From Tubiluchus corallicola (taxonomy: Eukaryota; Priapulida; Priapulimorpha; Priapulimorphida; Tubiluchidae), in assembly GCA_030141605.1 (NCBI GenBank), contig JAQGDQ010000019.1, positions 248,001 through 312,000 of the forward strand: 64,000 bases of DNA. The letters are read 5' to 3'. Below, one piece after another: positions 49,494 through 63,269 of the stretch. Each line of letters starts with the position of its first letter. The first letter of the stretch is position 1. The translations under genes were made by a program, and so were the position numbers. The notes under the pieces were generated by a model, which was not told the origin of the DNA, made no database searches, and saw nothing but the letters and a program-made list of their open reading frames with translations.

Positions 49494-52447
49494 CATGCAT
49501 ATACTCAAATACATAATTATGGTATAATATATTTATGTATGTGGATCCAAATGTATCAAAGCACATGTATCGAATGCAAAACCTCCAGCTTTGAGGGCAA
49601 CTAGTTACTAGTATAGATAATAATCATTACACCACAGATCGGGGTACTCTAACTTTTCAAATTTAGAAATTTACAATATCAGCCACTAGAGATCATACAC
49701 GGAATCATAGTTCCTACCAGCAGGCCTTCACATCATAAAGATAATAGTAAGGTCTTTATAGCTTTTTCTAACTTTATGAACCACACTGCTTCAAGACGCA
49801 GTGTGAAATCAAAACACATCAGTAAATACATGATAACAATACTAAATTAGAAGGTTGAATGTCATTCACTTTTTAAGAATTTGTTTTTGATCAATTCTTT
49901 TTTTAAATTCTTAAGAAGCTAGCACTCCAAAATTAGTTTTATTATTTTATGTTATTCTACGAAAACCTGGAAGAGCAACAGTTGATATAGTATAAAGGCA
50001 CTGAATATCCATATTGTTCTGCCAGGGTCTTAGCAATCACACTTTGAAACATTTCTATCGGTAGGCGAGAGGCCTCGGTTTGAAATCAACATCCTGATCA
50101 CCAGGGAGGATCAAAAAGAGTGGTATAAGGCCCGTCTAAAAAAAAACTTAGCTTAACTTACTAACTTTGCAATAAACTAGATTCTTACTGTTGAATAAAG
50201 TTCTCTACTCACGACCGAAATATACGGCTGGCTAACCTTGAAAAACACAAAAAACCAATCTACCCTTGAGGGTCTACCACTTCCTCACATTATGCTGAAA
50301 TAGTTGGAAGACAGGTCCTGGGAGGATGGGTGCAGTTTAGTGTAACAAACAGTTGTCCTGTTTAGTGTAACAAACACCAGCAACCACCAAACTTAAAGAA
50401 ACAGGATGCGGCAGTAAGTCTTGTATTTATAGACTTGCAGGTGAAAACAGGTGAGTATTCAAATTTAGAACCAATCAGAACACGGGGTTTATGAATCCCA
50501 TTCAGGTAAGACTAGTACCTTTCGAATTTTTAGGGGTGTTTTACTTTAACACGACTCGAAATAACATACAAGCCACATATCTGTGTCCTTGAGTGAGTGA
50601 AAAGTTTGAACGCAAAACAGAGTGAAGCTCAGCCCCATAACAGTATATGTACTGAGATTGGAATAACTTAATAGCGGAAAATTTCAAACTGTATGTAACC
50701 AAAACAGTCTCTTCTTATGTATGCGTTTGTAAGGTTTTCCCGATAAAAAGAAAAGGTATATGCAGAACTAAAATATGTCCATTACTGTTACAAGAATGTA
50801 ATTTGAATTTTAAACTCAATTATAATTAATTAGGCAATTTCTAATTAACTGATTAGTAAATTACTAATTAATTAATTGACTAATTTACTGAAATTAATTA
50901 TGTAATATAAATCCCTCAAAAAGATTTATTAGTTAGGAGTTAACAATTAAAGATTATAGAGAGTCTGGTAACATAATTATTATAAACTTAATGTGATTGG
51001 GCTAGAACTACTATATCAAACCAATGTGGCTAGTTTAGCCAACCCAGGCCTTTTAGAGAAAGTAAGAATGTACATTAGGAATAGAAACTAGTTTGGCCTA
51101 TTTAAAGGTAATTGAAAATGGTAGTTAATGTGGCCTAAACTCACTTTATTCTGTATGAGATTTACATTGGTAAAAAATATTAATACACTGAATTGTGCAA
51201 ACCAGGGTGAGAAGGTGAGAAGCAGTATACAACGAGTTACAACAAAAATTAAAACAAGTTTCTCGAAGATGATATGCCATGCACGTACACGCACAGGTTT
51301 CACGACACAATTTCAACTGTTTTTTCCCAATCTTATGTATTGCACTCGCTTCTTGTTTTTCTCATATTATTAGTTCATCTTAGTGTTAATTGCATAACTT
51401 AGATCAATTGTAATTTTTTACGTGCTAGGCGTGCAGTTGAAACTTAAATGCTGGATATTCATTTTTGCTCTGATGGGTTGTAATAACATGTAGTGTATGC
51501 GTCAAATGACTGAAATCACATTACGGCCATTTTATTGGAAAAGTTGTACCCGTCAGTCGTGACAGGGCGTGACGGTAGTCGGTAGCCAAGTTTATGTTTA
51601 CAACACCCAAAGTCTTGGAACTTGGGAGGAATTAAATCTGTCCAATTCAACAGTATTTCATCGTTTTTTAGCAATTTTCTATTATCAGCTTGATAACGCC
51701 ATCTTATTTCTCTGTTATTACGATAATGGATTAGTTTTTGGCTGTGGAAGTCGATTGTTTACGCGTTGAACTATACATACGGTACGCTGCTTTGGACGCA
51801 TCAGTTTGTGTCAGTTTCTATTTATTCCAATGTGCTAGGTTTTTTAAAGGCCGATTTAGGTTTACAAACAATTGCTTTAAAATGATCCTTTTTACCATGA
51901 TATAAGTAGCTGACACAGCGTTTAAAAATGTTCGTCACTAACCGAAGGGCAGCTGATTAGATGACCAATTGGTCTTTCATTGACTTTTCTTCACAATTTT
52001 TTTCAAATTATTATTTGTATTATAACTGTAGCTTTGTTGCTTTGATTTTTTATAGCATGAGTGGTTAGTGCATAGTACTACATTGCATGTATAGTATAGC
52101 TAAGCCTATTAGCTAGAGTAGTGATTATTAATTATTTATTAATTTCTTATAATAAATCAGTTCACTGATTAGCCTGCAGCTACGCTGACTTGTTTTTGGA
52201 ATGAACAAAGATTTCCAGACAATTGAAACTGTACCTAAAGGTACAGACCTAACAACAAATGCTTGAATTATCGTTAGTTTCGATCATTTAATAGAAACAA
52301 GACTATATTTTTACATTTAAAGTTGTAGATAAGCTCCATAAGCCTTTCGTTGATTCAAAAATACAAAAAGGCAAAAGCATAATTACTGTTAATATGTTTG
52401 TTGATTTTTTTCTGTGATCTTTAATTCGAATAGCTGCAAAATGAGCA

Positions 52448-54877
52448 ATGGATGAGGACGATTTGGAATACCACATCACATTTCCTTCACCAGGGCTTGA
52501 AAATTCTGACGATTCTGGAGAAGACAAAGAAACAGTTGTACTAATTCTTGGCTGGGCTGGAAGCAATGATAAACATTTGGCAAAATATAGTTTGCTATAT
52601 GAGCAAAAACGGTTAGTAACTTAATCTAGGTTTTTTCATACAACTTGGCACACTGCAAACTGGGATGAAGCACTCAGTGTAAAGGTCTACTTGATGAGGA
52701 TGGTTACTTCTAGACTGGATCATTGTTCATCATCAAGGATAATTCTCTAAGATATAACACTGATTAAGCAGAGGTTAGAATCAGTATGACAAACAAAACC
52801 ACCAAGAATGAGTATAGAACCATGGTGATTCGCCATTTTTGTGCTGACTAGCCTCTGCATTACTTAAGTCATTTTTGAGCACACACTGTGACCATTCGGT
52901 TAAATACCCGTGCTATGAGGCAAAAAGAACAGCATATTGTACAGGGATGAATTTAATTTTTCAATGTATTTTTAAATTTTAATATATATGCTGGTCCACT
53001 GCAATCATTTTTTCCACATTACAGTGTTACATTTTAAGGTGTTTTCACTATCATCCACTATGACTGCGGAGCTATATTTATGCAAACTTATTTTAAATTT
53101 ATGTAAGTCTTTTATGTGTATACTTGTGTTGCGCAATAGGCTATAGGTGACACTAAATTGTTTCATTTTCAATTGTTTTATAGCAGAGCCTATAACTATA
53201 TGACTGTACTGTTTACCCTTCTGGTTATTTGTGAAATGGTTTTGAAGAGTGGCTAGTACTGGCTTCTCTAATAAATGTTTGGTTTTCAGTTTTCGCCCAG
53301 TCTTACTGTAACAAAAAATACTCTATAAGCTTATCAGACAGAAGTGACTACCAGCTGTACTGCGCTATTTCGCAGATGCTAGGCCTAGTTAACAATCTAC
53401 TGAGTGCAGCTGGTTAGAACTTAGAACTAACTAATAAACTGCCTGTTGCATTATTGCACAGGCAAACAAATAGCCCATTTTTCATTAAAGGCTGTGCCAT
53501 TATATATGTATCATTATATATGTATCATGCTTGCTTGTATTTTTTTGTGTAGAGCAAAATTAGAGTAATAAATACATTTTGTATTTCTTGAATTGCGTGT
53601 AGTGCTAGCCAAAGTGAATAAAAATTCGCAAACACAAGCAAACGGGTAGCATGGTGTGACACAAATTCCACTAAATTCATCTCTACTGTACTAATTTAAC
53701 GTTAAGTGAAGTGAAATGGTAATAGCCTGAATGAAAATTGATTGTATAATGCATATGCTTGAATTCATGCTTACATATGCTTGCATGCCACACAATGTTG
53801 ATAGCGAAGTCAAGTTAAATCACTTGATGGTGAAGCCTATGTACTAAAGCCCTGCATAGTGCTTTTTGTACTATAAAATTGGAATTTTTTGCTCTGAATT
53901 TAAGCAGTGTTTGACAGGGACAAAATATTATTGTCATAACTACTGTTGGTCCTTAGGTACTTAGTTGCAAAAATTTTAATTCCTAAAGGGCTGTGTTTCT
54001 GCACGGGTTGTCTGTATGTAAAGTATCCTAGAAATGCATATGTTCTGCTAATTGGAGAGTTTTGTAATGAATGCCACTTTATTTGATACTAGACATGTTA
54101 TGTATGCAAAACATATGGCATTATTTTTTAATGAAGAATAGTAAGCATTATATGTTGGTGCCTCTTCAAATTGCCTTTTATTTCATTTATTCCATTTGAT
54201 TTATTCACACAGTTTTTATTTGCTGCAGGTGCATAACAATAAGATGTTCAGTATCGATGGAGCAACTACTTTTCAAAACAAATGGCGCAAGAAAGGTGGC
54301 AGAAAAACTACTTGAACTACTAAGTGATCTAAGTTTAGACCTCAACCCAGTTATGATCCACCTTTTTAGCAATGGTGGAGGCGGTGTCTATCGTCAAATC
54401 TCGCAACTTGTTCACCAGTCAGATCCACCATTACTTAACATAAGAGGTTGCATTTTAGACAGTGCACCTTCTAAAGTTTCCATTTTCACAGCAGTACGCG
54501 CTTCTTTTAGAGCTATTCAAGTGAAGCTAACGTGGTTGCGATACCCAATAGCAGCTTTCATATTTCTTGTAATGTCTACTATCTATCTGTACAATTTTAT
54601 TGCAGCACTTTTGGGATTGTCTACCACGCAGAGACATTCCTATTATAGAGCCATGAAGGAAGACAAAGCTCGCTGTCCTCAGCTTTACCTTTTTTCAAAG
54701 ACTGACGATCTTGTACCACATAAAGATGTGCAAGAAGTGGTAGACTATAGAAAGAGTAGGGGTATTGATGTGGAAAGTATTTGTTGGGATGATTCACCCC
54801 ATGTTCAACATCTTCGTGTATACAGAGAAGCATATATCACGGCTGTCTACAATTTTCTGAATAAATGTTTGGCGTGA
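52448..54877 (+). CDS. TMEM53/DUF829-family protein, paralogue 1 (2 exons, 270 aa)
   Basis: This is an alpha/beta-hydrolase-like membrane protein of the TMEM53 (DUF829) family; human TMEM53 (277 residues) sits in the nuclear envelope, and its enzymatic role is unproven. Exons 52448-52611 and 54229-54877 join in phase 2 (an Arg codon). An in-frame TGA lies six bases before the ATG, which fixes the start. Family marks are VVLILGWAGSNDKHLAKYS near the N-terminus, HLFSNGGG (Ser of a possible triad), DSAP, LFSKTDDLVPH (Asp) and DSPHVQH (His). A hydrophobic stretch IAAFIFLVMSTIYLYNFIAAL lies mid-protein. Its neighbour downstream is a paralogue with the same intron position, so they arose by tandem duplication. 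Confidence 0.88.
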
Positions 54878-56575
54878 GGAACTGCCTGTGTAGTGCTTGT
54901 TTCTCAAAATCTGAAACAGACTCACTTTTGGTGTTTAAGTGAGCTGCAATAGAAAAAACAAGGTTATTTACTGAGAATGAGATAACTATGTATATTTAGT
55001 ATAAAGTACAATTTTTGTGCCTGTGTGATATTCATTTCCGTCCATGATTGCATTTACAAATGACGTAATTCGTATTGTATTAATTTTGTTAAAACATAAA
55101 AATTTAATCTGTGTACATAAAATTTGAACATTTAAAGTGTGCATTACTTGACATATAGAATGATAGTATTTCGCTTAATGTACAAAGTACAACTTTTGCT
55201 GAGGGAGCTGAGTAGTCTCTCACACAAATGCAGTTGCATTTGTCTTGCAACTGTGCAGTATCTCATGGATAAATTTGATGGGATTCACATCGCATTTTGC
55301 TATCAATTTTCTTGTATTTGCAAATCATTATTCACTTTGACTAGCTCTAGATTCGATAGAAGAAATATGAAATTTATTTATTCTGATTTTTACCAAAGTG
55401 AGTCATTATTCACTTTTGGCTAGCTATAGATTCGATAGAAGAAATACGAAATTTATTTATTCTGATTTTACCATACTGAAAAAATGCAAGCAAACGTAGG
55501 TCTAATACATACTTTTCCCTTGCAATAAAATAGGCTGTTTGTTCATAAATGTAATAATGCAACACACAAATTTTCTGGTTAGTCTTAATTAATCGCAAAT
55601 TTCAACATATTTTTAATTAAGCCTACCATTTGTAAAATGTCACAAACATGGTAGTCGTTTCTTGTTTGATGGCTGTTTGTTAAACATGTGACCTAATTTG
55701 TTCCTTCTATTACAATAACCAAACTGAAAACCAAGAGTTCATTACTGTAACCAGTAGACCTACTATCTGTGGCCTATACTTAACCAACTATAATTTAATA
55801 AAAATTTAAAAAGGAAGTGATTCTGATGAAATTTCCCATGCTACATGATTTCAGTATGGGATAGCACCTTAAACATTTATCTAATTCAATGTAAGTGATG
55901 TGATATGAATGCCTGATTCTTTGCCCGCAGCTACTACTGTGGTAAAAACTACTTCAGTACGTGACTTTTCTTCGCTGTCTTTTTTTCATGCTAAGTATGG
56001 TGATAATTATTTACGTGATAAACTTTGTAATTACATAGTATTTTAAATTAACTGGCACTTTGTTTTTTTTTGTCTATACTACTTTATGTGATTAAAAATA
56101 AACAATTGTACTATAAATACGTTGCTTTTTTTAAACATCAGATCTTCAAATCATAGGAAGATTTTAGTACTGCTTAGTCAACAGTTATTTAGGTCATTAT
56201 TGCCAAATGCCAAGATGACAACAATATGTAATTTAGGCACTAAGTAAGTTAACTAAACGATTCTTTCGGGGATAATTTTGTTGCTAATTCATTACCTTTG
56301 TTCATAGTTTTTTCAGTGCCTTCAATGCAAGCTAATAGAGTTACTTTTTGAAAATATTGGTATTTCAACGTGATTCGTAATGTCATATTGGCAGTCAAGT
56401 CTAGTTCCAATAGACACACAACTATAGCTAGTTTTACGTACTATGTGTAGATTTTGTGACCTTTGTCTAATAATTGCATGTACTAATATTGATTTAATGA
56501 TTATCTCTTAATGCAGGTTGATCCTTTGAGGTTTAATAAAACAATTGCTGTGTAACAAGTTGGAAATATTTCAGC
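54878..56575. other. Intergenic region between the two TMEM53-like genes
   Basis: This holds the 3' flank of paralogue 1, a 78-bp tandem duplication (55325-55478) and AT-rich DNA. No coding signal was seen. An AATAAA lies at about 56096. Confidence 0.5.
55325..55478. repeat. 78-bp tandem duplication
   Basis: The unit from tcattattcacttt through attcgatagaagaaata.gaaatttatttattctgattt occurs twice, at 55325-55402 and from 55403, with only a few differences. It lies in the 3' flank of TMEM53-like paralogue 1. Confidence 0.9.
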
Positions 56576-58938
56576 ATGAGAAGAGTAACTGTTAATAAAT
56601 TCACCACAATATTACAGCAAGTTGGTATTTACAGAAGCACCTTAAGCAAACTTCGAAAAATGTCACCATGTTTGCCAGATATTGCTGCACCACCGTCTTT
56701 TCTTTCATCAAAGACTTCTCTTCATAATGTCAATGGTGTAAGTATAAGATTAAAGCATTTTAAATTTTATAAAACAGTTAAAGTTAATATAAATATTAAT
56801 GTTTTTGCACTTGAGCTCTGTAGTTATGGACACAACATTTCGCTGCAATTAATAGAATCAATAAATAATTCAAATCCAGTTGAATCCCTTATAAATCGGC
56901 TTTTGTATAAAAGTGCTTTTCGATAACACCTTAGTTAATAAAGATCTTGAACTTTTTTGTTGTCAATGTGTTTTTTTTTGTGCATTAAGTGTGTATTTAT
57001 TGTTGTTTAAGGTAATTACTCAAACACTGGATAATAATACTGATTTTTTATAATACATCACTAGCTGCAAAAATACAATTCCTGCAAATGCATGGCAGTA
57101 AGAAATGTGGTGTTTTGTGTTTGCAGTTTGAAGTTTGATAATGTTACATAAATTTGTGTGAGCTTGGTTAAAAAAGGACAGGACAGTTTTTTGTACTGTA
57201 GGACATTTTGCAGATTGATTCATATATTTTTAAATATCAGCTTAGTAATTTCTGTAACAGCCACGAGTGTAATTAGCAATAAGATAACATCAATGTTTCA
57301 CATAATTATTCAACGACAGGAGTCTTACAGGTGCTTGAGGTGCATGTTTCTGAAAGTTAAAATTGCAGTCGGCCACTGAAGCACAAAAACCATCATAACT
57401 TTGTTGACTCAGTGGCCAGTTTTTAGCCATTCTTCACTTTACCTAGCTTACATTTCAAAACTGAAAAATGACTTATTTGTATCAGTTTTGGCATGGGTTT
57501 CTCTCAGCAGCCATAAAACAGTATTGGTACTGTTATCTGTAACAAAATTAGTACTGTAGGCGCCGGTTAATAGACGCACTTTGGAACCGACGTGTTTTGA
57601 CCCATTAACCGATGGGTGTAGTATTACAGGTATAGAAGTATAAGTCATCAGCTTAGTATGCACTGCAAAGGTTTTTAATCAATTTTAGAAATGAAGTAAT
57701 GCCTAAATTCCTTTGTGCAATTAAAAATTAGAAAAAATATTTTAAAATATTAATTTATATAAGTGAATTAGCAATAAATTAAAAAGTATGCTTTTCTAAA
57801 TCACAGATTTTTCTAAGTCTGTTTATTTGTAAAAAAAATCCTTCAAAGTCGGCTGCTTCATTTTCTCGAGAAGAAGTTGACTCACAAAGTTCTCGTAATT
57901 AAAAAAACGTTGAAATTCCGTTGTTGTGTGTGACTAAAACAGTTCTGAATCGTCTGCTCATTTACTTTGCTCTTATTTGGTTTAGGATGTTTACTCTTGT
58001 AAGTCACAACGAATACCAGCTGATTACTGTACCTGCATCTTTGACTGTTAACTCATTAAGCCTGAAAGCGTGATTTGCAGGGAGAGCATCAAAAGGAAAC
58101 CGCTAGACAAGTGATTTTAATCATGATTTTAAAAATGTTTACCTTCCAGAAATTCTTTGTGCAACAGTGGGCGAGCCGGTAACAGATTCAAAGCAAAACC
58201 ACTACGCTAGGGTATTAGCGCATGATAAACGTACCTGCTTACAAACAAAACGGTACTTAACATGATTGTTTCTGCATACATAGTGCACAAACGGAAAGTA
58301 AAGATGACATAAAAGTAGGAAAGGCTGTTTGGGCACACACAAATATCTTATGTTGAGTAGGTGAAGGAAAAATATTGAGTAGTTGTGCGGAGTTATTTGA
58401 GTCAATTACCGATCGTTTTTATGCATTATTTGAATTGAAGCGGCCCGCCCCAGGCGTTTTTGAGTCGATTAAGCGATTCAGTTTATTAACCGTGAGTCTA
58501 TTGAGCGGCGCCTACTGTATTGCCTGTCATTACCATTTAGCTTACACGAAAGTTTTACATCTAGCTGTGCAATTACCAAAGTCATAACAACTATGCTAAT
58601 AATATTGTCTTTCACTTTGTATCAAATGTCTATTTTTGGACAGGTTCATCTTTTGCATTCGCTGGCAGTAGATGACATTCATATCAACCTTTCTTTTCCC
58701 GAAAAAAACATTTCTAGTCATTTAGACAAAAAAGAGGCTCTGCCAGTGATTATACTTCTGGGCTGGGCTGGCAGCTCCATTAAACAGTTGTCAAAGTATG
58801 CAGAATTCTACCGCAAAGAGGGGTAGGTTTGTGATTCTACATAATTATCATGTATTGGTGTGATAATAATTACAGACAAAAGTTCTCTTTCTCTTCTTTT
58901 CTCATTTATCTTTGACTTCCTGGTTTTCTTGCTTATTT

Positions 58939-59011
<73 letters not shown>

Positions 59012-59967
59012 TCCCTCTCCCTCTCCCGCTCCCTCCCCTCCCTCTCGTTCTTCCCTTCTTGTGTTCCCCCTTATCTTTGCTGTATTACCTATTTCATTAC
59101 AGTATTAGGTCGTGATTGGGCCTCTTTTTCTCTACATTATTGTTACCGTTTTCATTGTCCTCTGCCCAGAATTTTGAACTGGTGAATTATTAGCCTGTTG
59201 AAACTTGCAGCAGTACTATGCACTGGAAAAAATTTTTCCATACGTATCTATTAAAAAATATTGTATTTTACAATGAATTTGATAAGTATTTTTGATTTTA
59301 CAGGTGCATTACCCTTGAATGCTGCTCCATAAATATGTGGCAGCTGATGTTTAAAAGAATTCATAGGTCAAATCAAGTTGCTGACAGCATTCTGGAAGTG
59401 TTGCAGGAATTTGATGTTGTTGAGAATCCAATATTTTTTCACTTATTCAGCAATGGTGGTGCTGTCATATACCTGCAAGTTTTAGAAAATTTCTACCAAA
59501 GGTGTGGAAGAAACCTTGATCTAAAGGGTTGTATTTTAGACAGTCTGCCAGGAAAATATTCAGCCATTATCATCATGCGAGCAACATTTAATGTTTTCAC
59601 ATTCAAGTATAAGTTATCATATTATGTCATATCCACTGGTGTATTCTTTGTTTTGTTGATGTACAACATGCTCTGCAAAATCACTGCATACCTTACGAGA
59701 AAACCACATATTGCTGTACATTGTTATTATGATCGTATGAAAAATGACAGAACTCGCTGTCCTCAGCTCTTTCTCTTCTCAAAATTGGATGTTCTCATAC
59801 CTTATGAACATGTACAAGAAGTGATAAACTACAGAAAATGTCTTGGAGTAGATGTAAAAAGCATTTGCTGGACAGATTCTCCACACGTTAAACATTTTGT
59901 TGTACATAAGGAAGCGTATTCTGCAGCTGTTCGTTCATTCCTTTTCAACTGTTTGAGTAGAACGTAA
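56576..59967 (+). CDS. TMEM53/DUF829-family protein, paralogue 2 with extra N-terminal exon (3 exons, ~334 aa)
   Basis: Exons 56576-56737, 58644-58822 and 59304-59967 join in phases 0 and 2 and total 1005 bases. Exons 2 and 3 match paralogue 1 in order: IILLGWAGSSIKQLSKYAEF, FHLFSNGGAV, ILDSLPGK, RCPQLFLFSKLDVLIPYEH and DSPHVKHF, giving the same putative Ser-Asp-His set. Exon 1 encodes 54 residues (MRRVTVNKFTTILQQVGIYR...) rich in Arg, Lys, Ser and Thr with almost no acid residues, a pattern like a mitochondrial presequence. An alternative start without exon 1 is an ATG at 58593 that reads straight into exon 2. A pogo-like element (57554-58517) fills most of intron 1, and a CT microsatellite lies in intron 2. 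Confidence 0.8.
57554..58517 (+). mobile_element. pogo/Tc1-like non-autonomous element, copy B (964 bp)
   Basis: Inverted ends CTGTAGGCGCCGGTTAATAGAC and the reverse complement of CAGTAGGCGCCGCTCAATAGAC are flanked by TA (57552-57553 and 58518-58519). The interior aligns with copy A at 43060-43891 from the left end through tttaaaatattaatttatataagtgaatta and again near the right end, with about 130 bp of length difference. Confidence 0.85.
58938..59046. repeat. (CT)n microsatellite
   Basis: About 110 bases of near-pure CT grading into CCCTCT repeats lie in the second intron of TMEM53-like paralogue 2. Serine/leucine-rich frames across it are artefacts of the repeat. Confidence 0.97.
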
Positions 59968-62900
59968 GATGTGGAGTGCTTTTTTATATCTGATTTTTGT
60001 TTCTGTAATAAGTGATATGAATGTTATGATAATATGATAACCACGCCTGTTATTGTGATTATTTTGTTAAATGTGGATTCCTAATTATTTTCAGTCAAAG
60101 TTATCGGTTAACGACAGATTAAATGAATAACTTAAAAGTGCTGGATTGGTTGAAAAGCAATAGCAATTAATGTAGTGTACCTGGTGTCTATGGGATAGTA
60201 CACTCGCAGATAGGTGGCAGATCTTCGATGCTGCAGTATACGTGTCATTAAAAATGACTATGAAATGTAATATTTACTACCACGAAGCTCTACAACTCAT
60301 CCTTGCATAATATATGTGTGTGTCCATTTGTGTGTACTTATTTGTGGTGCAACATAAACTTGAATACTGAATCTATGATAATTGCTACGTTTATTAAATG
60401 GCTAACAAAAATATCCAAGCGTTTAGCAACGTATACTATAATTCTTGGCTAAGTCCAATTTATTAGAATAAGTTGTAAGCATACATCAATCAGTTCTGTA
60501 ACCATACATTTAACTTGACAATGGTAACTATAGCTTCATTTTAATAAGTGTTCAGTTTACAACAGAATTTGTAGTGTTTTAATAAATATGCATGCTACTA
60601 AGCTTGTATTTACGAATGCGTATAGCTCTTTCCATTTCTGACAGATTATATACAGCGGTAACGATAGCGGTAATAATTTTACAAGATTGCGCAACACTAT
60701 AATTTGTTCATGCTAAGTTGCTTTTGGACAATATCTCGCAGTTAAAATATAATTCATCTGCTGAACAAATGTTATAAAGTTTAAGAGCATATGAAAGCTA
60801 AAATAATTTTGTGTTACTACATAACCAGCTGCACGTCGTCCTCGGTTACATATCGGGCGATTGTGGACTGAATTTTAAAACGAAATACTTTGCGCGTACA
60901 GCTGAATCTGTCTTTCCCCAAATGGATGTTGTGCGTGTCCTTTTCAAAATGGATATCTCGCCTTTGTTTTTATTCTGTTTTAACGTGTTGCAAAACTGTT
61001 GTTATGCTAATTCAAATAAATTGAAATTGAAAATTGTTTTCTTATCTTTCACCCACCTGTTACCTTGCGGCTGGTACGATCGAGATAATTATAACGTTTA
61101 ACTTAATTCTGTCCCGTTCAAGTCGCATCCCTATAATAACATGCATTCCAGGATAGATAAGGTAAAAGTTGTGCCTAGACCTTGTACCAAGCTGCGACGG
61201 GATAATATGTGTTGGTGATATTCCATTAAAATCTATGTGTAAAATGCTCGAGCAATATCTTTTGCTTAGATGAATGTGACAATTGTTCAATTGCCTATTG
61301 TAATTTCCATGTACATAAAGCCCAACTCATTACATTAACACCTACTTTGATCAGAAGCAGCTATATAGCTTGCCTGTCACTACTGATCGATTATATGCTT
61401 TGACTTGTAATTCAATTGCCTCTGGTTCAAATCCAGATTCGTGCTCGACTTTCACATGTCCCTTTCGGTTTAAGTAGGCTCTTCCATCATTAACCATACA
61501 GTTACCAAGACATGATAATCATACAGTCTTGAAATTAAAATGATAAACAATTGATCGACCTCAGATTACTCTAGATTTTAATTATAAAAATTAAGCTGCA
61601 GAATTATTTTAGTGTGAATTTTTAGACTGATGTGCAATGAGGATTTAATTAGGACCTGTTCTGAACACAAGATGCTGTGATATGCTTATAACACCTTAGT
61701 TAGACCTAGAATGGATTATGCTTGTTGTGCGTGGAGCCCTTATGCCCAGCGTAATATCACTAACTTGGAAAAGATTCAATGCCAAGCAGCCTGTTTTGTT
61801 AAAATGAATATCGCCGAGAAATTGACATTGTGACGTCACTACTACAACAACTAGAATGGAACACTTTGGAGAACAGACGGTTGCTCCACCAAGCCACAAT
61901 ATTCTATAAAATTCAGTGTGGAGTGGTGAATATACCCTTTCCTATGCGCGTTGTACCATCCTCCTTATGCACCCGTTCATGCCATCAGTACAAATATGTC
62001 GAAGTTCCTTGTAGTGTCCTCTTCTACATATATTCCTTTTACCCCCAAACAATCAGGATATGGAACAGGCTTCCAGCCATGGCAATAAATGCTAGCTCCA
62101 TCAAGACATTCCGACACGTGACTCTTGATGCCATTAGAGGCATGGAGCCGCCCGTTCATATGGAAAGATTGTAAAAGAATTACATGTTTTTAATGCAGAC
62201 TAATAAACCACTCCTAACGCCTTGTACCATTAAGCTATCGAGTGGACATTTTTGGTTGACGCATGGGACACGTTGACATCACTCGATCACCATTCCAGTT
62301 CAGCCATTTTGAGCTTTTACAATTATCGATTGAACATTGAAGATGAAATAAAAAAACTCGTTCGAATCGAATTCGGACGTTCAATGTTCACCCCTAACAA
62401 TAGGTGGCGATGATGTACATACTTTATACCCTCTAGGTACACTGTATAGGAAATGATCATATCCCCAATTGTCTTCTTCTTCTTCTTCTGTTGCTCTAAA
62501 TACCTGCTGCAGACATTGAGCACCTATCCTTTATTAGAACACCTATTGTTTCCCGTTTGAAGCTACAACTGCTGTAAATATTTATTAATTCTTGATGTCC
62601 AAGCTGTTTTTTGTTTGCCTGGGGGCCTTTTAGCAGGTTTCAACACTTGTTTAATGTTAACCTTACTGATGTTGTTTCATTAAACTCATTAAATGTCCTA
62701 CTTACCTCAGCATTCTGATTCTAGCTTTAGTGTTCCATTGTTCTTCTTTAATTCTGTTGTGCTGCTGCTCATTTGAAAAGATATAATGAGCAATGTATTT
62801 CTAAGAATTTTTCTGATTAAACACCTCTCTGGAACACATCTATTTCTGTTTTCTGCATGAGTTGCAGCCAAACTCCACATTTCACTATTACATGAAGATA

Positions 62901-63169
62901 CTAATACATATGCATTAATTTGAAGAGTCACAGTCTTGTTTCGAGGGGTAGTTTCTTGTTACATATATTCAGAATTGATGTATTTTGAATAAACCGCACA
63001 TGCCCAATAGTGGGCTTAGTGATAGTCAAATGTGTCACAGTACGGTGCGCCACGTACATTTGCTTTAAAATATGGTTGCGCCCGTAAAAGTTAAGGCGCT
63101 TCTTTGTTGTGTTTTAAATTAATTTAACATTAATGATGTAATAATTTTTATTCAGTTCAAAACGAAATA
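59968..63169. other. Intergenic region between TMEM53-like paralogue 2 and HIRA
   Basis: The main recognisable content is a LINE remnant (61615-62175) and a small TTC microsatellite near 62470. An imperfect inverted repeat (tgaacattgaa / ttcaatgttca) lies at about 62330-62390. The HIRA promoter should lie in the last kilobase. Confidence 0.5.
61615..62175 (+). pseudogene. LINE reverse-transcriptase C-terminal remnant
   Basis: Translation gives AYNTLVRPRMDYACCAWSP, then LEKIQCQAACFV, a frame change, then LEWNTLENRRLLHQATIFYK and PQTIRIWNRLPAMAINASSI, ending at a stop near 62174. These are the C-terminal blocks of a CR1/Daphne/L2-like non-LTR retrotransposon. Only this 3' part is present, as expected for a 5'-truncated insertion. 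Confidence 0.85.
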
Positions 63170-63269
63170 ATGAAACTTCTCAAACCAAGCTGGGTGTCAC
63201 ACGGAGGTAAACCTTTGTTTTCCGTCGATATACACCCAGATGGATCTCGTTTTGCCACTGGTGGACAAG
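63170..63269 (+). CDS. HIRA: HIRA histone chaperone, first coding exon (rest beyond right edge)
   Basis: The 33 codons begin MKLLKPSWVSHGGKPLFSVD and continue to FATGGQ, the nearly invariant N-terminus of HIRA, the start of its first WD40 repeat. HIRA with UBN1 and CABIN1 deposits histone H3.3 independently of replication. The exon ends with one base of a Gly codon and a gtttgt donor, so a phase 1 intron follows. No second exon is visible before the window ends. Confidence 0.9.

Noticed and set aside
50050-50115. Possible tRNA-derived SINE head (ggcgagaggcctcggtttgaaatc)
   Set aside because: The A box is poor and no second copy is present in the window to define an element.
51569-51769. Candidate upstream exon for TMEM53-like paralogue 1
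   Set aside because: An in-frame stop lies directly before the ATG at 52448, so no coding exon can join there, and the frame shows no similarity to the leader exon of paralogue 2.
58860-59185. Ser/Leu/Pro-rich frames
   Set aside because: They are translations of the CT microsatellite in an intron.
60811-61101. 96-codon frame between TMEM53-like paralogue 2 and the LINE remnant
   Set aside because: It has no ATG-supported conserved domain and no good splice context; it is probably chance.
61405-61445. tRNA B-box-like string (ggttcaaatcc)
   Set aside because: No matching A box, no cloverleaf stems and no tRNA-like spacing could be found upstream.
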